Under the pieces are notes generated by a model, which was given only the letters and a program-made list of their open reading frames with translations, ran no database searches and was not told the origin of the DNA. 64,000 bases of DNA from Pegea sp. RAD2-039 (Eukaryota; Chordata; Thaliacea; Salpida; Salpidae). The translations under genes and the position numbers were made by a program. Shown here one piece after another: positions 24,161 through 37,800 of this stretch (position 1 is its first letter; each line of letters opens with the position of its first letter). Where the stretch lies: NCBI GenBank assembly GCA_034620365.1, contig JAQGEQ010000110.1:372001-436000 (forward strand), written 5' to 3'.

Positions 24161-26768
24161 TTCCCTCATACTTTGAGTTTAAAACTAGGATTTCAATCTA
24201 TAAATTATTAACTTTGACCCTTTAAAACTTATATTACTAAATCTTTATTTTATAAAACTGTTAAACTCTAAAAGTTTATTCTTCAGTAAAAGTCGTCTTA
24301 TTATACATTTATATTAAAAATTTCGTCTTTTAAAATTTCTATTAAATATTTTTATAAAATTAAAATCATTAATTAAGTATTTGCTAATTTTATAAAGTGA
24401 TTGAAAAGCTTTTACGGTTTATAAAAATAATTTTGAAGTAATTTGAGATAGAATGTTGTAAACTTCAAGAACTGATTGTTGTAAATCCAAATGTTAAATA
24501 AACCACTTGGTGATTTTCAGTCAACTAACATCAACCTTATGTTAAACGTTTGGTTACTGTAGACTAAATTATCAGGTCTAATGTAGTGATATCCTTTTAT
24601 AAAGCTTTTTTTACAGTGTTTACTAGAAGTAATTAGAAATGGAATCTTCAACAGGAGTTAATTCTGTATCCCTTTTAACTGCTGAAAAATTATCCGTTCT
24701 CTGTTTTTTATTTTTCGATTAAAACTTTGAAAAATTGAAGTAATTAATTGTTTTCCTAGAATAAGTACGATGTATTTAACGTATTATTTTTGTTAGAAGA
24801 TTATATAACAAACACAAAAGAAAAAATGGCTATAGTAGTTGCTTATGCATAATTTAGTTGTATTTAAATTTTTATTAGAGGTGGTAACACATGAAATCAA
24901 TAAGGCTTGATTCTTTTCAATGAGTTGAGAAAACATATTTGTTTCTGCTTGTTGTAATTCCCACGCTGTTTAAGTTTTTTGAGATTACAAGCGCTCATTA
25001 AAACTTTTATCTGAGTCTAAAAAAAGTTTGAGAGCCATTGATACATTACTAAGAAATTAAGTTGATATAACTCTTTCTAAGTGAGAAGACCTACTTCATT
25101 AAACAATTCAAGTATAAGTGTTGTAATTTGAACTGATTACCAACATGTTTTCAAGTATTTTGTTTAGTTGTTTATTTTGTGTACTTGAACAACTAGACTG
25201 AATTGTACGCATCAAATTATACTACGTTCATCAAAATATCGTGATCTTCGACATATTGAGTCCTTCTAAGATGTTTCAAGCATCTATCTTTATACCAATT
25301 TGTAAGGGGCAACACCGGTACAAACTACAACGACACCATAGTCGGTTACGGAATGAACTGGGTATGTAAAGTAGTAAGAGATGACACATTTACGTAAGCA
25401 GCAGAATATTTTACTATCAGCTTGTGTCAGGTATTTTGAAAACCAAATTACTGTGAGTACAAAAAAAATCGAAAACTTTAAGAAGCTTTTAAATTAATTA
25501 TTGGAGTTTGATTTAAGTTTTAATGATGTATTTTACAATTGTTTACTACTAATCTAAAAATAGATCTTTTAGCTTTTGAAACATTTTTATTGGTGCTTAC
25601 AGTAACTGTACTTTTTTTTCTGAAAGATATTTACTTATAATAACTTTTAACTATTACAGCAAATGCCATTTGTAAGTCACTTGAGTTGCCTAACTGTAGT
25701 TAGGTAAATAAACTTAATCATTATTTGAAAAATAACTTTTGCAAAAATATTTGAATAACTGAAGAGTTGTAGTGATATAAAGATAAGATTTTATTTGTAA
25801 GTTTATCAAAATATATTTTTATTTTTTTTATTAAAACTGTTTATATCTAAACAGTTTATAGCCCTTTTCTGCAAACTAGTTTCACAATAGTTTGTTTAAA
25901 GTCATTATATTTTGTGGCCATCTATTTATTATGGATAAATAGAAGTTTTAACCGAGATATTTGCCTCTAGCACTTTTGCTTGAAGTCATTTTAAAGCAAA
26001 AATTCAAAAGCAGCTTTTATTAAATTTAATTTAGCTGATATCTGAGCTTATCTCTATGAAATTAAGTTCTTGATCAAGTAAATATCATTTCAAATTTACT
26101 TGTTGCAAAATAAAAGTTATGTTATCAGAAGGTTTTTTGTTTTTGTAAATCTTATTTTTAAACAAAACTGCTAAAAATCTACTTATTATTTACCAGACAA
26201 GAAATTCTCAACAAACTATAGAATAGATTTGTTAAATGCTTCATTGATTTTAGCTTTATAAAGCAGTTTTCTGACTTTTTGTTAATAATCTTGTGACCTC
26301 TATGCAACTACGAAACCTAATAAACAAGTTTTCTTAGTAATTAAAACCAATCAATAAATAAATACCACTTGTTTTAAGGTATTTGAAGAATATTTTCGTT
26401 TAAACTATTTTTTACAAATCGAGATAAGGCCTAAAATCAGTGAGCACTAGTTGCATGATAAAAGCTCTCTCAGAAAACCCATGATGTCATAGAAAGCGAG
26501 AGAAAATAAAAAACTTTGGCTTCGATTTCTATTTCGCTGACATTTTTTAGTTCCAATTTTCATTTTTTATACATTTTAGTTTTAGAACTTATGTTCCAAA
26601 ACTACAAGCATGTAGAAAAATTTCAATTCACTTTGCATTAGTTCTAAGACAGCTTTTATTTTTAGAAAAGAAATTATTTTCATGAATAATTAAGTAATTT
26701 ATAGTACACAATAATTCGACAACAAATTAGTGATGAAAATGTTTTTGTTTCTTAGAATATAAACAGAT
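24161..26768. other. 2.6-kb intergenic region
   Basis: AT-rich with no convincing gene. A short GC-richer island at 25,306-25,365 is open in two frames (one reads NYNDTIVGYGMNW) but has no continuation. The promoter and any 5' UTR exons of the MS4A-like gene should lie near the right end. Confidence 0.4.
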
Positions 26769-28479
26769 ATGAGTGAAGTTTTGCAAGAAACTGGAAATTC
26801 AGTGAGTAAGCAGCAAGCATATAGAGAAAAAATTAAAAAGAACATTGTGAGAAACGGAGTAGGTATTGTTTGATGTTATTCATAAGTAACTGGCTGTCTA
26901 AAGCTTTCAAAACTACCTTTGATCTATTACTTTAACTGATTGTTTCAAACTATTTAATCTATTTTGGTTATGAGGATAAAACACTTTTCTTAACCATTTA
27001 TTAATTTATTAATGTACTTGAATTATTTGCAGAAAGTACAAATAGTACTGTCAGTAGCAATTTTTGTTTGGGAGTCGCCTTGGGTTATATTTCAAAAATA
27101 AGAGCTGGTCCAGTACCAGGAGTTTCGTCTGGCTATGAACAATTTGTAGCTGTATACCCTTGGTACGGGGTCGGCGTGTGGTCTTCAGTCACTGTTAGTC
27201 ATTTGCTGCTGAGTTTTTTTAAATAATCGAACTTTTTTGTAATTGGTTCTAACTAAACTTAAACTTTGTGTAAACTTCTGAATTAAGGTATCTGTTCTCG
27301 TATAATTTGATAATAACTCTTTTGTGGCAGCTTTACACTGCTAACTGATAAAACCTTCATCTTATTAAGATCATTTTCAGTAACTTTTTCAGTCACAATT
27401 CTTCTCTTTAAATATACAACTTGATAAGCGGTTGTCAATTAAGAAGACCACCGAAGCAATCAACTAGCTGAAATATGATGAAGCAGCTGTTGTAGATGTG
27501 ATCCCATCTGAATAGTATAAATACGATCGAGTGTACGTTTCGAGCATTAGTCCAAAACGTGATTATCAAGTGGAAAATAAACCATGATTCCATATTTAAA
27601 TTTCTGTCGCTGTTCTTTTTGGTGTATACTTCTTTTCATTGGATGGTCATCTATGCATTATGTCCGGACCTTCAAAACACTACCAATATATAATATTATA
27701 ATTCATTTCACACTTTTTCAGACGTTTATTTCCTCTCTAAGAACGTTATGTGCTGGGTGTATGAAAGGTACTGGAGGCATAGTAAGTTAGTTCTCTTATC
27801 TAAATAGAAAATCAGTAAACTATTTGTGATATGCAAATTATTCTCAAAATTATTTTGTACTATTTATCAGATTCATGTTCAAATAGTTTTTGCGGCCATC
27901 GCTATTTTACCACAACTGGTTTCTTGTGTTATGTCTTCCTACATTGCATACTACAATCATTGGTATTATGTAAGTACAAAAGAACTTCAAATAGACTTTG
28001 ATTAGGTCGAATTATCAGCATATTTTTCTTTTTTATCCCAAATGATTTCTAATAACATTTTTCCTGAAAACAACTTTATATAATCAAATGTAATTCTAAT
28101 ATTATCTAAAAGAATTTTATGTTTTAGATTGATACATTATATCAAATGTTGATGATTCTTCTAGCTTTGTTGGAATTTTTTGCCATATGTACCATGATTA
28201 ACAGTATTCTATATTCAGCAAAAATTTCTACATGTCGTGTTGATCAAACGGTAAATTTAGTTAATGAAAAATCAATCAAAAAAATTGCAGTTATAAAGTT
28301 AAAAGAAGTTGTTTCTTAAAAATCTAATCCATACATAAAACTCAGTTATTTTTCAGCTTGCAGATCAGATTATGGTACCTCACACCAACCAAGTTTGTTT
28401 AAGAGAAGAAACAGTGTTGAATGGTGAAATGAGAAACAACGAAATGACGTCTAGTAATACACCACAAGCTCAAATTTAA
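26769..28479 (+). CDS. MS4A/CD20-like four-pass membrane protein
   Basis: Six exons, 219 aa, all phases consistent: 26769-26862, 27033-27193, 27722-27781, 27871-27969, 28128-28250, 28357-28479. A short lysine-rich cytoplasmic N-terminus is followed by hydrophobic segments around NFCLGVALGYI, PWYGVGVWSSVTTFISSL, VQIVFAAIAILPQLVSCV and LYQMLMILLALLEFFAICTM, then a polar tail. The YPWYG...ISSL element at the second segment resembles the YPxWGGxxFxxSGSL signature of MS4A proteins. The family typically modulates membrane signalling or calcium entry; the role here is unknown. The first segment is only weakly hydrophobic, so topology is tentative. Confidence 0.78.
27420..27570. mobile_element. possible short MITE in MS4A-like intron 2
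   Basis: A GC-richer 150-nt block bounded by the inverted ends CTTGATAA and TTATCAAG inside an AT-rich intron. No clear target duplication was seen, so this is weak. Confidence 0.3.
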
Positions 28480-28717
28480 TAAAAAGTCTCATTTAGTAAC
28501 AATTTTTATTATTTCTATTTATTTCATTTTGTATATAAATTATTTTACAAGATTTAAATAATAATTTTTTTCAAATTTAAGAAGCTTCGAATTAAAACAC
28601 TTCTTCATTATTGCGGCTTTAATTCTTAATCTATTTTTTCAACTGAATTTTTTAGTTGTTATTTTCTATGACTCGTAAATGTAAAAACAAAATAAAAAAC
28701 AGAATATTGTCAACTAA

Positions 28718-29240
28718 TTACTTTTGTAAATAAATAAGATGGTGTTTAATATCGCGCTTGCATGTATCCTTAAAAGGAAAACAAGGACTGCCGATGTTAC
28801 ATTCGATTTTCGGGAGCTTTCCATAGAACAAATTCTTTAGAAGCCGCTCATCTTTCATTCGACGTTTGTGGCCACGCCAGTGAAGCCTGCGGCGGCTTAG
28901 CATGTTGTACATCATTGCCAGGCCAATGCGCTTTATGACTTCTTTGCTGGAGATCTTTTGCTGCCACTTTATACGTTAGATACTAAAATGTCAGCAAAAA
29001 TGAAAAATGATGAGTTTATTAGACAGAGTCCAAGTTTTGATGGCTTACACTAGTGAACTACAAACGAAGGATTTATAGATGGCAGCCTTGGTTCTGATAG
29101 ATAGTTTTGGAGTATCCAAATCCTGGAGGTGAACTGTGCAAATGTGTCAGTTGCTTTACCGATGCAGCAGTTGATCTCGGCTTCTATTGATACTGATGAT
29201 GCTATTTTTGAAGTGAGATAGAAAAAATATATAACGTCAA
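28718..29240 (-). pseudogene. non-LTR retrotransposon reverse-transcriptase C-terminus, decayed
   Basis: On the minus strand, frame-broken pieces read SIEAEINCCIGKA, LSIRTKAAIYKSFV, KTWTLSNKLI, KWQQKISSKEVIKRIGLAMM, LHWRGHKRRMKDERLLKNL and FYGKL, in the order found after the palm in RTE/CR1-type LINE reverse transcriptases (compare the usual AETWTL...WAGHV.RM.DERL). Stops and frameshifts interrupt it. It ends within about 25 nt of the left edge of duplicated block A. Confidence 0.8.
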
Positions 29241-29831
29241 AGCCATAGATGTTGGTTACATATGAGACTCCATCACTACAGCCAATTCTGTGACATCTTT
29301 TTATATAAAGTTTAAAAATAATGATTTTGTTGACGAGTGATTTATTAATTTATCAATTTTTGGGATTTATGCTTTATGTAATTGCCAACTGTGTTATAGT
29401 TGGATTTTTGTTGTGTTCTTATATTTTCAATAAGTTATAATGAACTATTTTACTGATAAACTAAAAAGTTTTCAACAAAATATTTGTATCTCAACAACAA
29501 ACTGATAATATATGAATTATATTTTTATAACTTCAAACTAAGCTTTCATAAATAATTAGAAGATACTGATTACTTTGTTACATGTGACTGCATATGTTTG
29601 TTATGGGATGAATATAAAATTAAAGTTTAACTGAAGGATATTTACTTCACCCTTCAATGGTAGAAATCAAAAATGATATTTGATAAACTTTTTTATTCCA
29701 TGTATAATAGCTGAGATTTTATTTTACTAAAATATTTAAAAAGTTTAAACAAGCGTTCAAGGCACCTCATTGAGATTGTCGATGCCTCTGACTATTTTGA
29801 CAACGAGCTCAGTTGTTACCCAATTCAATTA

Positions 29832-29839
29832 TGACGTCA
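29832..29839. promoter_or_regulatory. CRE palindrome upstream of 318-aa gene, copy A
   Basis: TGACGTCA, 70 nt upstream of the ATG. The same site sits at the equivalent place in copy B. Regulatory role is inferred from position and conservation. Confidence 0.5.
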
Positions 29840-29909
29840 CTATTAAACATTTCATCTTTATACTTTCACCAAGTTTTAACACATTTTATTATTAGTATTC
29901 GGCACGCAT

Positions 29910-30866
29910 ATGAGCATTTCACGAATTTCTAAAATGAGTCTTTCAGTGAAGCCAAGTTTGAATGATTATAGAGTCAGCTCTCATTGTAATCGTTTACTCG
30001 AAGATAAAATCGAGTTGTGGGAGTTTCTGGCCCTTGAAAAAATTTGTCTTCAGGAAGATTTTAACATCGACGATGTTGAAAAAATAAACCTGAATCGAGA
30101 TGGTAATTCTCAGCCAGACTCTGCTCCACCCTTGTTGGTGATGAAAAGCCATAAAGAAACTAACTTGCTTCGAAGAAGAAGAAGTTATTCACTTGAAAAC
30201 CTAAAAATTGGTTATAACAAGCCCTACAAACATATTAATGGGCTTCCACCTTTGTGGGTTTCCAGACAGAAACCAAAAGTTAAAAAATCTAAAAAACGTT
30301 CTAAGAAAAATAAAAAGAAGATTCAGTTGAGTAGAAAAAGAAATTTAGCTGTAACAAAAGCTGAGTTTAAGAATCAACTACAAAATCTTAGTATACCGCC
30401 TTGTATTCCCGAGTTAGTTGAAGACATTATATCAACTAGCTCTGAAAGTAGTGATACTTATGGTGCTTGTGATGGAGATGGTGATAGTTTAAACTCCATA
30501 GATGAAATAAAAAGCATTGATTCGTTTTATGCTGGAGGTGATGGCAATAACAATGAAATAAAAAAGAAAAGTATTGAGCAATGCTTTCAATATATGCCAT
30601 TTAAAGAAAACATCAAAACTACACCGATTAAAGCAAGTAGCTCGTCTAGTTTTCGTAATTTGTTTATGAGGAAGAATCGAGTTTCACCATTAATTATGGC
30701 TGTTGAACCTAAACCTCAGAAAAAGTCAATTTGGAAAAGTTTGAAAAATAAACTCAGCATTTCTTGCAAAAGTTCCATAATTGACAAAACCTTCTATTAT
30801 ATGGGTGCTGCATCCTCAAAGTTAATATTTCCTTCATTTAACTTTGCTTTATTAATTGTAAAATGA
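29910..30866 (+). CDS. single-exon basic, Ser-rich protein, copy A (unknown)
   Basis: Uninterrupted 318-codon frame. No known domain recognised. Residues around 125-147 form a strongly basic patch (KPKVKKSKKRSKKNKKK) that could be a nuclear localisation or nucleic-acid-binding signal. It is followed by a Ser/acidic stretch (STSSESSDTYGACDGDGDS) and a second basic region (KKSIWKSLKNKL); the C-terminus is hydrophobic (LIFPSFNFALLIVK). No signal peptide. Two nearby in-frame ATGs (first and ninth codon); the first is used here. Copy B differs at about 17 of 318 residues with the frame intact, which supports a real protein. Its 3' end faces that of the multi-exon gene, about 1 kb away. Confidence 0.8.
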   Translation: MSISRISKMSLSVKPSLNDYRVSSHCNRLLEDKIELWEFLALEKICLQEDFNIDDVEKINLNRDGNSQPDSAPPLLVMKSHKETNLLRRRRSYSLENLKIGYNKPYKHINGLPPLWVSRQKPKVKKSKKRSKKNKKKIQLSRKRNLAVTKAEFKNQLQNLSIPPCIPELVEDIISTSSESSDTYGACDGDGDSLNSIDEIKSIDSFYAGGDGNNNEIKKKSIEQCFQYMPFKENIKTTPIKASSSSSFRNLFMRKNRVSPLIMAVEPKPQKKSIWKSLKNKLSISCKSSIIDKTFYYMGAASSKLIFPSFNFALLIVK

Positions 30867-31882
30867 AGTAATTTATTGCGGATGTTGGCAAACATCATTA
30901 AAACTTCAATATAAGGACATTTGAGAGAAAGCTCTTCAAATATTTCCAAAGAAAGTGCTTATGAATATGCTAATTTATTCGTAGTCTTTGAACGTTCTGT
31001 TATTAATCTGCATTATTGCAAACTTTTAAACGTTTTCACGACTTTTCGATATTATTTCATTCAATAAAACAGATAAAAACTCAAAAAATTGGATGTCTCT
31101 TTTTATTTTGTCAATTATTTCAAATCAAATATCATAGAGAAACATAATTCTTGTTTGAAATCAAATGTTTGCTATTTTTTCGATAATTAAAAATTTCTCT
31201 TTTATACAAACAAGCTAAAAATAAAATATCTAAGACTTTTTATTAAGTCCAAACTTTAGTTACATTAAACTAAAATTCTAAAGGTTCAGTTAATAATGTT
31301 TAACTTTTCAAAGGAATACATGAATGAGAAACTGTAATTATATTTACAAAATATTCATGTATGCATGTAATTAGCAGGACAATTTCTTGTGTTTATTGGT
31401 CATATATTTAGCTAAATCCTGTTGTGGACCTCATAACTCATTCATCTTTGTGACTTTGGAGAAAATCCTTTCCTAGCAACACTTCAACACAGAGGTCCCC
31501 CAAAACAAACAGCGTTATATTCTTGTTATGTGTCTTTAATAGTTAGAGACTAACTCTGAAATAGTTCCCGCATGATTAATATAGAACCTCTTTAGACTAT
31601 TAGAGGTGTATGTTGGATCTAATAATCCTTTCATGTATGATCATTAAATGTGATTATAGTGGAGAGTGGCGTGAACTGATAAAAACAGACTTAGTTATTT
31701 GCTAAAATCGAGTTTTATTACATTGACAAATTATCAAAGGCGATCTTGAAAACATTGAGTTAGAGTTGAAAAGATATTCCAAGAAAGGAAAGCGCGACTT
31801 GAAAGAAACTTTTAGAAACAGGAAAGCGTGCGAATCAGAAAATAATTTGGGAGTAGAGACTTGAATCCCTTTTTGCTTTTGT
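30867..31882. other. tail-to-tail spacer in block A
   Basis: Non-coding region between the 318-aa gene and the 3' end of the multi-exon gene. It is strongly similar to 44,321-45,335, showing that non-coding sequence has hardly diverged since duplication. No RNA gene recognised. Confidence 0.45.
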
Positions 31883-34800
31883 TTAGAACTTTTTTTCTAA
31901 AAAAGAAAACATTTTTGATTTTTATTAACAAAACATGAGTAAAGTATTTCATTTATAATAACTCTTTAAAAGAAGAAAATAAATAACATGTTAACTTACT
32001 CATAAACTGGAAGCACTTGAAAATGTTTAATGACGGTTTTTTCGCTACTTTAATTTTCTATGAAAGTAAAAAGTATAAATAAAAGAAAATATCTTGAAAA
32101 GTGAAAGTTAAAAAACTGTTGCTAATATATTTTCTTATTTAAATGTTACCTCTTCAATATCAAGGTCCTTTTGAGTCTGTAATGTTTATAAAACCCTTTT
32201 ATTTGTAACTTACATAAAAGTATTTAAAGCTTTTGTAATAAATTACTTAGTTTGATAAATATTGAAATATTAACTCAATTATAAGCAAAACTAATAAGCT
32301 AGACTCTTAATAAAACTGAATCAAAATTAATTATTATCAACAGAAATCTTTAAAATATATATTTAAAATATAAGCTTTTTGAACTTACCAGAGCTACAAC
32401 TTTATTCTTATCTAGACCCAGAAGATTTCTAAAAAACTATTAAAAAAGTAAATATTAGAGGTCAATTTGAAAAAGATAGAAAAATAACTTTTTATTTATT
32501 TTTCTAAATGATCTTAACATTTGGTAAATATAATTTACTTTTCTTATTTTACTCTTTTTCTTTGGTTTTATCTCATTGGCCAAGACGTTGTCATCATTAT
32601 ATTTGCTGGTAACCTTAATTAAAAAAAAGATAGATAATATCATCATGATTTCCAAACTGACATAAAAGTTTTGTAATCACATCACTTACCTTGGTTGACT
32701 CTTTAATTTCAGGTAAAACCAAGCTGTAATTGGGTCTAATAAAACCCTAAAAATAATAATAATATTAAAAATGCCTTAAAATTGGAGTTTTAGTTTAGCT
32801 GTTGGCAAAAACTTAATAGTGGAAGAAAATTAATAAATATTAAATTTGAAATTTTATTTTTAAATCATGCAAAAGAAAATCTACCAATTTGTTGTAATTC
32901 TCAGATATAATCATATTTGGATGTTGTATTATTGTGTCTTCAATAATCTGTTGAAATAGACATTTTATTTTTAGAATCTCAAATTTAAAGTAAAAAAATT
33001 ATTCGATAAAAAATTAGTATACAAAATTAAACTTTGTAAGATCGCCTTATATTTTATAATAGAGTAAAAACGTTTTTTAATAATTTCATTAGTCAATTAA
33101 CACAACGAATTTGGGAAACAAATTTTAATTAATATTGTTTAAAAACTAAACACAAAAAGCTCTAAATCTCACATTTTCATTTTCATCTGTGATTTTTCCT
33201 TCTAGTTTGTTTGCTTTCAACTTTGGATTTTCCAGAAAGCAGTTTTGAACTTTGGGTACCTATTGTTGTGTAAAAAATGATTGATTAAAGTATATCAAGA
33301 AATACCAATATATGGAACATAAATAGCAAATTATTACAATGCAGTAACAATGAGATAAATATTTGATAAAATTCAAATATGTTACAAGATTTGTTTCAGT
33401 TTTATAAGTCAATAGCAGATAGAATTCAATGATTAATTTTTGGTAGTTTGTAATTAACTTAATCTTGACAAGTTTTATAATTGAAGGTTTATCACAAAGT
33501 AAACAATATTAATTTTCACCTTCGATATGGGAAGTGAAGACAGCTTTTTTCTGTAAATGTTTGGTGTTAAAACAACTTCTTGCTGTAATAAATAACGTCA
33601 GTTAGAACTTGAACCATAAAATAGATGTTTATACTAATATTTCACTTACTATACGTTTTATTTATATATTTTTAATTTATAAAATACTGACTTTATGTTC
33701 AGACTCTTTCTTTAATAACAAATTAGGATCTTCATTAAGCTCTTCATCATTCAAAGTATCCTGTACTTCATTTAGTTTTTCATTTACTACTGATCTTAGT
33801 TCCTTAAAAATAAGTAAAAATTATTATTATTATTATTATTGTTATTATATAACTTTTGATAAATTGGTATCTTTAGGATAATGGTTTAAAAATAACAACT
33901 ATACAAGACCAGATAATTAAGATTTATAAAAGTTTTATATCGCTCAGGAAAAAGTTTATTATTTTTGTATCAAAATTGCGTTAAAATAGAAGTAAAAAAA
34001 ATTCAAAGTTGTAAATGATCTTTTTGATCAAGTTTGTTATTACACTTCTTTAAACAATTTCACTTGAGAGTTGTGGCTGTCATAACATTAATAAAAAAAA
34101 TTTGGAAATAATTGCATAAAGCAATTTGAAAGTATGAACATTTATTTTAATTTCTTTTTACCTCAGAAATATCAGGAGTATTTTCAGAATCAGAACTCTT
34201 AGTATCGGCTCCGTTTGAATCAAAACCGGTTTTCTTGAAAATAAATCAAAATATTTCTATTTAATATTCTAATATAATCGATAACTTTTCTGAATACTTA
34301 TTTTGGATGTTAAATATTAATGTTTAATATCATCACCATCTTCAAAGTTAGTTGTTTATTTAACAATCTCTTCAAAGTTAGTTGCTTAATTTTAACCAAT
34401 CACATAAAATAATGAACAATAAAAATAGAGAATTACAAACTTGAATACCTCACAACAATCAGAAGCTTTAGTATCTTCTGAAAAGTTCAAAACCGATCTT
34501 TTATCACTCCCAGTTTTACCAATAACACCTCCCTTGAAAAGAAATAGACAAATCTTTTAGTAATTTCTGTCTTTCGATGTTTAAAACCAACTTACATCCC
34601 CAAAAGACTCAATGACGTCATCAACACTAGAATCAGATCGCTGTAAAATTTTGTTTTTAAATTTACATCTAATAAATTCTACCCTAAAATTCTACTTCAA
34701 CAAACTTTTGAATTGTTTTTAAATTAGATTTTAAAGATTATTTATTTTAAGCTTAAAATAAGTTAGATTGCTAGGCTAATTTCAAAACTAAATATTTTTT

Positions 34801-37800
34801 ATTTTCTGATTCTATCATATCATAGAGTTTACAAAAATATCTAAAACTCTTACAACGTTGGATAAGTCAGGACTTCTAACATTTGGGTTCAATTCAAGCT
34901 TTCCATCAGTTGCAGTTACAGTAGCTTCAGGCTCCTTATATAAAATTAAAAATTATTTCTTGGTATTACTGAAAGTACTTTGAGCAGAAGCATTCTCTTT
35001 ATTTAATCTACTAATTAAAAAACTTACCTTGCTACAAGTCAAAGTGTTGTTACTGATTACATCATTAGATGGTTGATTAATGAATTCCTAAGAAGTTTGA
35101 TTTCCGATTATTATTATTTTTAAAGTTTATAGAAATTAGGTAAAAGTTTAATTTTAATTTTGGAAAGATGTTTCAATTTGAGTTTTTTGTTAGATTTCTT
35201 TGGTATTGTTATTTGGAGTTTTAACTTTTAAAATAATTGTCCAAAACTTTTAATAGAATTTTAAAAAGTAGGTAATAGCTCAAATCAAATGTTTTAATTT
35301 CTACACACTTGGAGTATATCTGAAGCACTTGTAGATGAAGAACTTTGTTTCTCGTTTACTTTTGAAATTGGTTCCTTGAAAATAAGTAAAAACAAAAATA
35401 AGTTAGATTTGCAATTTTTGAAAATTAAATTAAATTCTTTTTCTATCTTTTTTTAAACATGTAGTTAGAATGATTTAAGATTAACGAAATTAAATCAACA
35501 CTTGAAAAATTAAGTAAAAAAAAGTTTCAAACTTTCTTTACCTTAGAAAGATCAGGGAGTCCTGTTTCTCCTTTAGAGCTGAAAGTAGTTTTCTTAACAA
35601 CTTCAACAGAATCAGTTTTGGAAACCTTAAAAAAGTTTAAATTCAGTTAATATAAAAGACTTTTTGATCTTATTAATAATTGTTAGGGTACTTTTAAAAT
35701 CAGGTTGGTTTTTACTTCTAACTTTCAAGCAGGAAGCTGGTTTATTAAAATGTATCAAATATATTATTCGGCAGAAAGTTATCTAATTTATTTAAGTTTT
35801 TAGTTTGTAAAACTAAGAAATGTTTTAGATCTACTAGTCAACTTCTTGCTATAATATATAACTTCCGTCAGAACTTGAACAATCAAATGAATGTTTATTC
35901 ACTAATATTTTATTTGCTAAAAGTTTTTTTATAAATTTTTAAATACTGACTTTAGTTTCAGCCATTTTCTTTAATAACAAATTAATTTCTTCAAAAAACA
36001 CTTCATCATCCAAATCATCCTGTATTAAAAATAATATGATTTAAATGTGATTCTGAGTTTTTTGAAATGATGTTAAAAAAATTTTGATAATTTATTCAAA
36101 AAATTATTGAACAACTAAATTAAATAATTTACAAATTATAAATTGTGATGAATAGCAGTTTCTAAATCAACTTACATCCGATATCAGCTCAAACTTTTTC
36201 TCACTATAAGATGTAACTTGTGATATCTGCAAAAGGTTTTTGAAAAATAATTCTCATTAAGTTTGTTATTCAACAATTTAATGTCTTACTTTGGCTGGAT
36301 CCTTCTTCTTCAATAGTGATTTCAGAACCAGGATAGGCTCCGTCCTCCCAATCACTATTGGGTCAGTAAAAACCACCTAAAAGTTGGGTAAATTAGAAAA
36401 TTAAACATTAAAAAAATAAAGAGAAGTTTAAGTCACCAAATGTTTACAAAACTTTTAAAATAAACTAAAGAGGCTTATACAACAACAATTTATTTGAAAA
36501 AAGTTACTCTTTTGTGTTTGGCTTCAGATTCAAGCAAACACTGCTCCTTCATCTTTTCCTTCTTCTCTTTTTCTTTTTCTATCAACCATATTTGCTCAGA
36601 GTCAAAGATATCATCATTCAAAAGCTCCTAGTTTTAAAGATCAGTATTTAAATATATTAACAAAATAGTGATTAGCTTCAAGTTAGTTTGTTTTAAACTG
36701 ATAAATATGAGATATAAATAATTTGTGTAGCTAAATATGAACTGTATGATGGAGTACCTCCACCATTTTTGCTGTTTCTTCATCCAAAAGTTCTTCTGAA
36801 GTTTTTGTAGTTGGTTTCTGAAATTTGATAACTGGTTAACTTTAAGTTGGTTTATTTATCTTAAATTTAGTTTGTTTATGAAAAGTTATTTTAAGATAGT
36901 TTATTTGAACCTAAAAAATTAGTATAAGAAATAAATGTACAAATAATTTAGAAATATTACATTCAATTTGTCTCTATGTAATTTCTTCTTCTCGGCAGAA
37001 AGATCTTTCCAAATATCAGTTTTTAGATACTGAAAATACTTTAAATTAATAATGAAATCGTTGTAAAAATAGTTTAAGATTTTTTAATAATAAATATTGA
37101 TTTGCAAAAACATTAAGACTTAAAATCACATTTGCATGAATAAAACAAAATAATTTTATGAAACTTTTAAGGAAAAAGATGCAACACTCACATCTTCAAT
37201 TGTTGGGGCATCTTGATTAGATACATCAGAATCAACAACAGAGGGAACAATCTATAAGTATTAAAGAGTTTAAAAGTGAGATAAGTTAGATCGTTAAATA
37301 GATTTTAAAGTAAATTTGCAAGCAAATATTTCTATGTTGATTTATCACAAAAAATTTAAAAAGACAAATTGCAGAAATTGTTTACATCTTTGATAAATTA
37401 ATTCTAAAGTTAATTTCTTAATTATCTATTTCTTATTTTCTTGTTTCCTCTTCTGTATCAAATAATTAATATTTAAATAAGTTTTGATTCGAACAGATGG
37501 AGCAGTTTATCATTTTTATATCAATATAATGCGTTACCAAAATGAACAAACAAATTATTCAAAGTTTTAAATGATCTTTTTGATCAAGTTTGTTATCAGA
37601 CTTCTTTAAACAATTTCACTTGAGAGTTGTGGCTGTCATAACATTGATAAGAATTTTTTTGAAATAATTGCATAAAGCAATTTGAAAGTATGAAAATTAA
37701 TTTAATTATTTTTACCTCAGAAATATCAGGAGAATTTTCAGATGCAGAACTCTTAGTATCGGATCCATTTGAAACAAAACCGGTTTCCTTGAAAATAAAA

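Noticed and set aside
25300-25370. Possible papain-like fragment (VGYGMNW)
   Set aside because: Only about 15 residues, no cysteine or asparagine active-site context, and another frame is equally open.
31702-31896. Longer C-terminal exon for the multi-exon gene (SSKQKQKGIQ...)
   Set aside because: Counting the seven A residues after the acceptor puts a stop five codons in; both copies agree.
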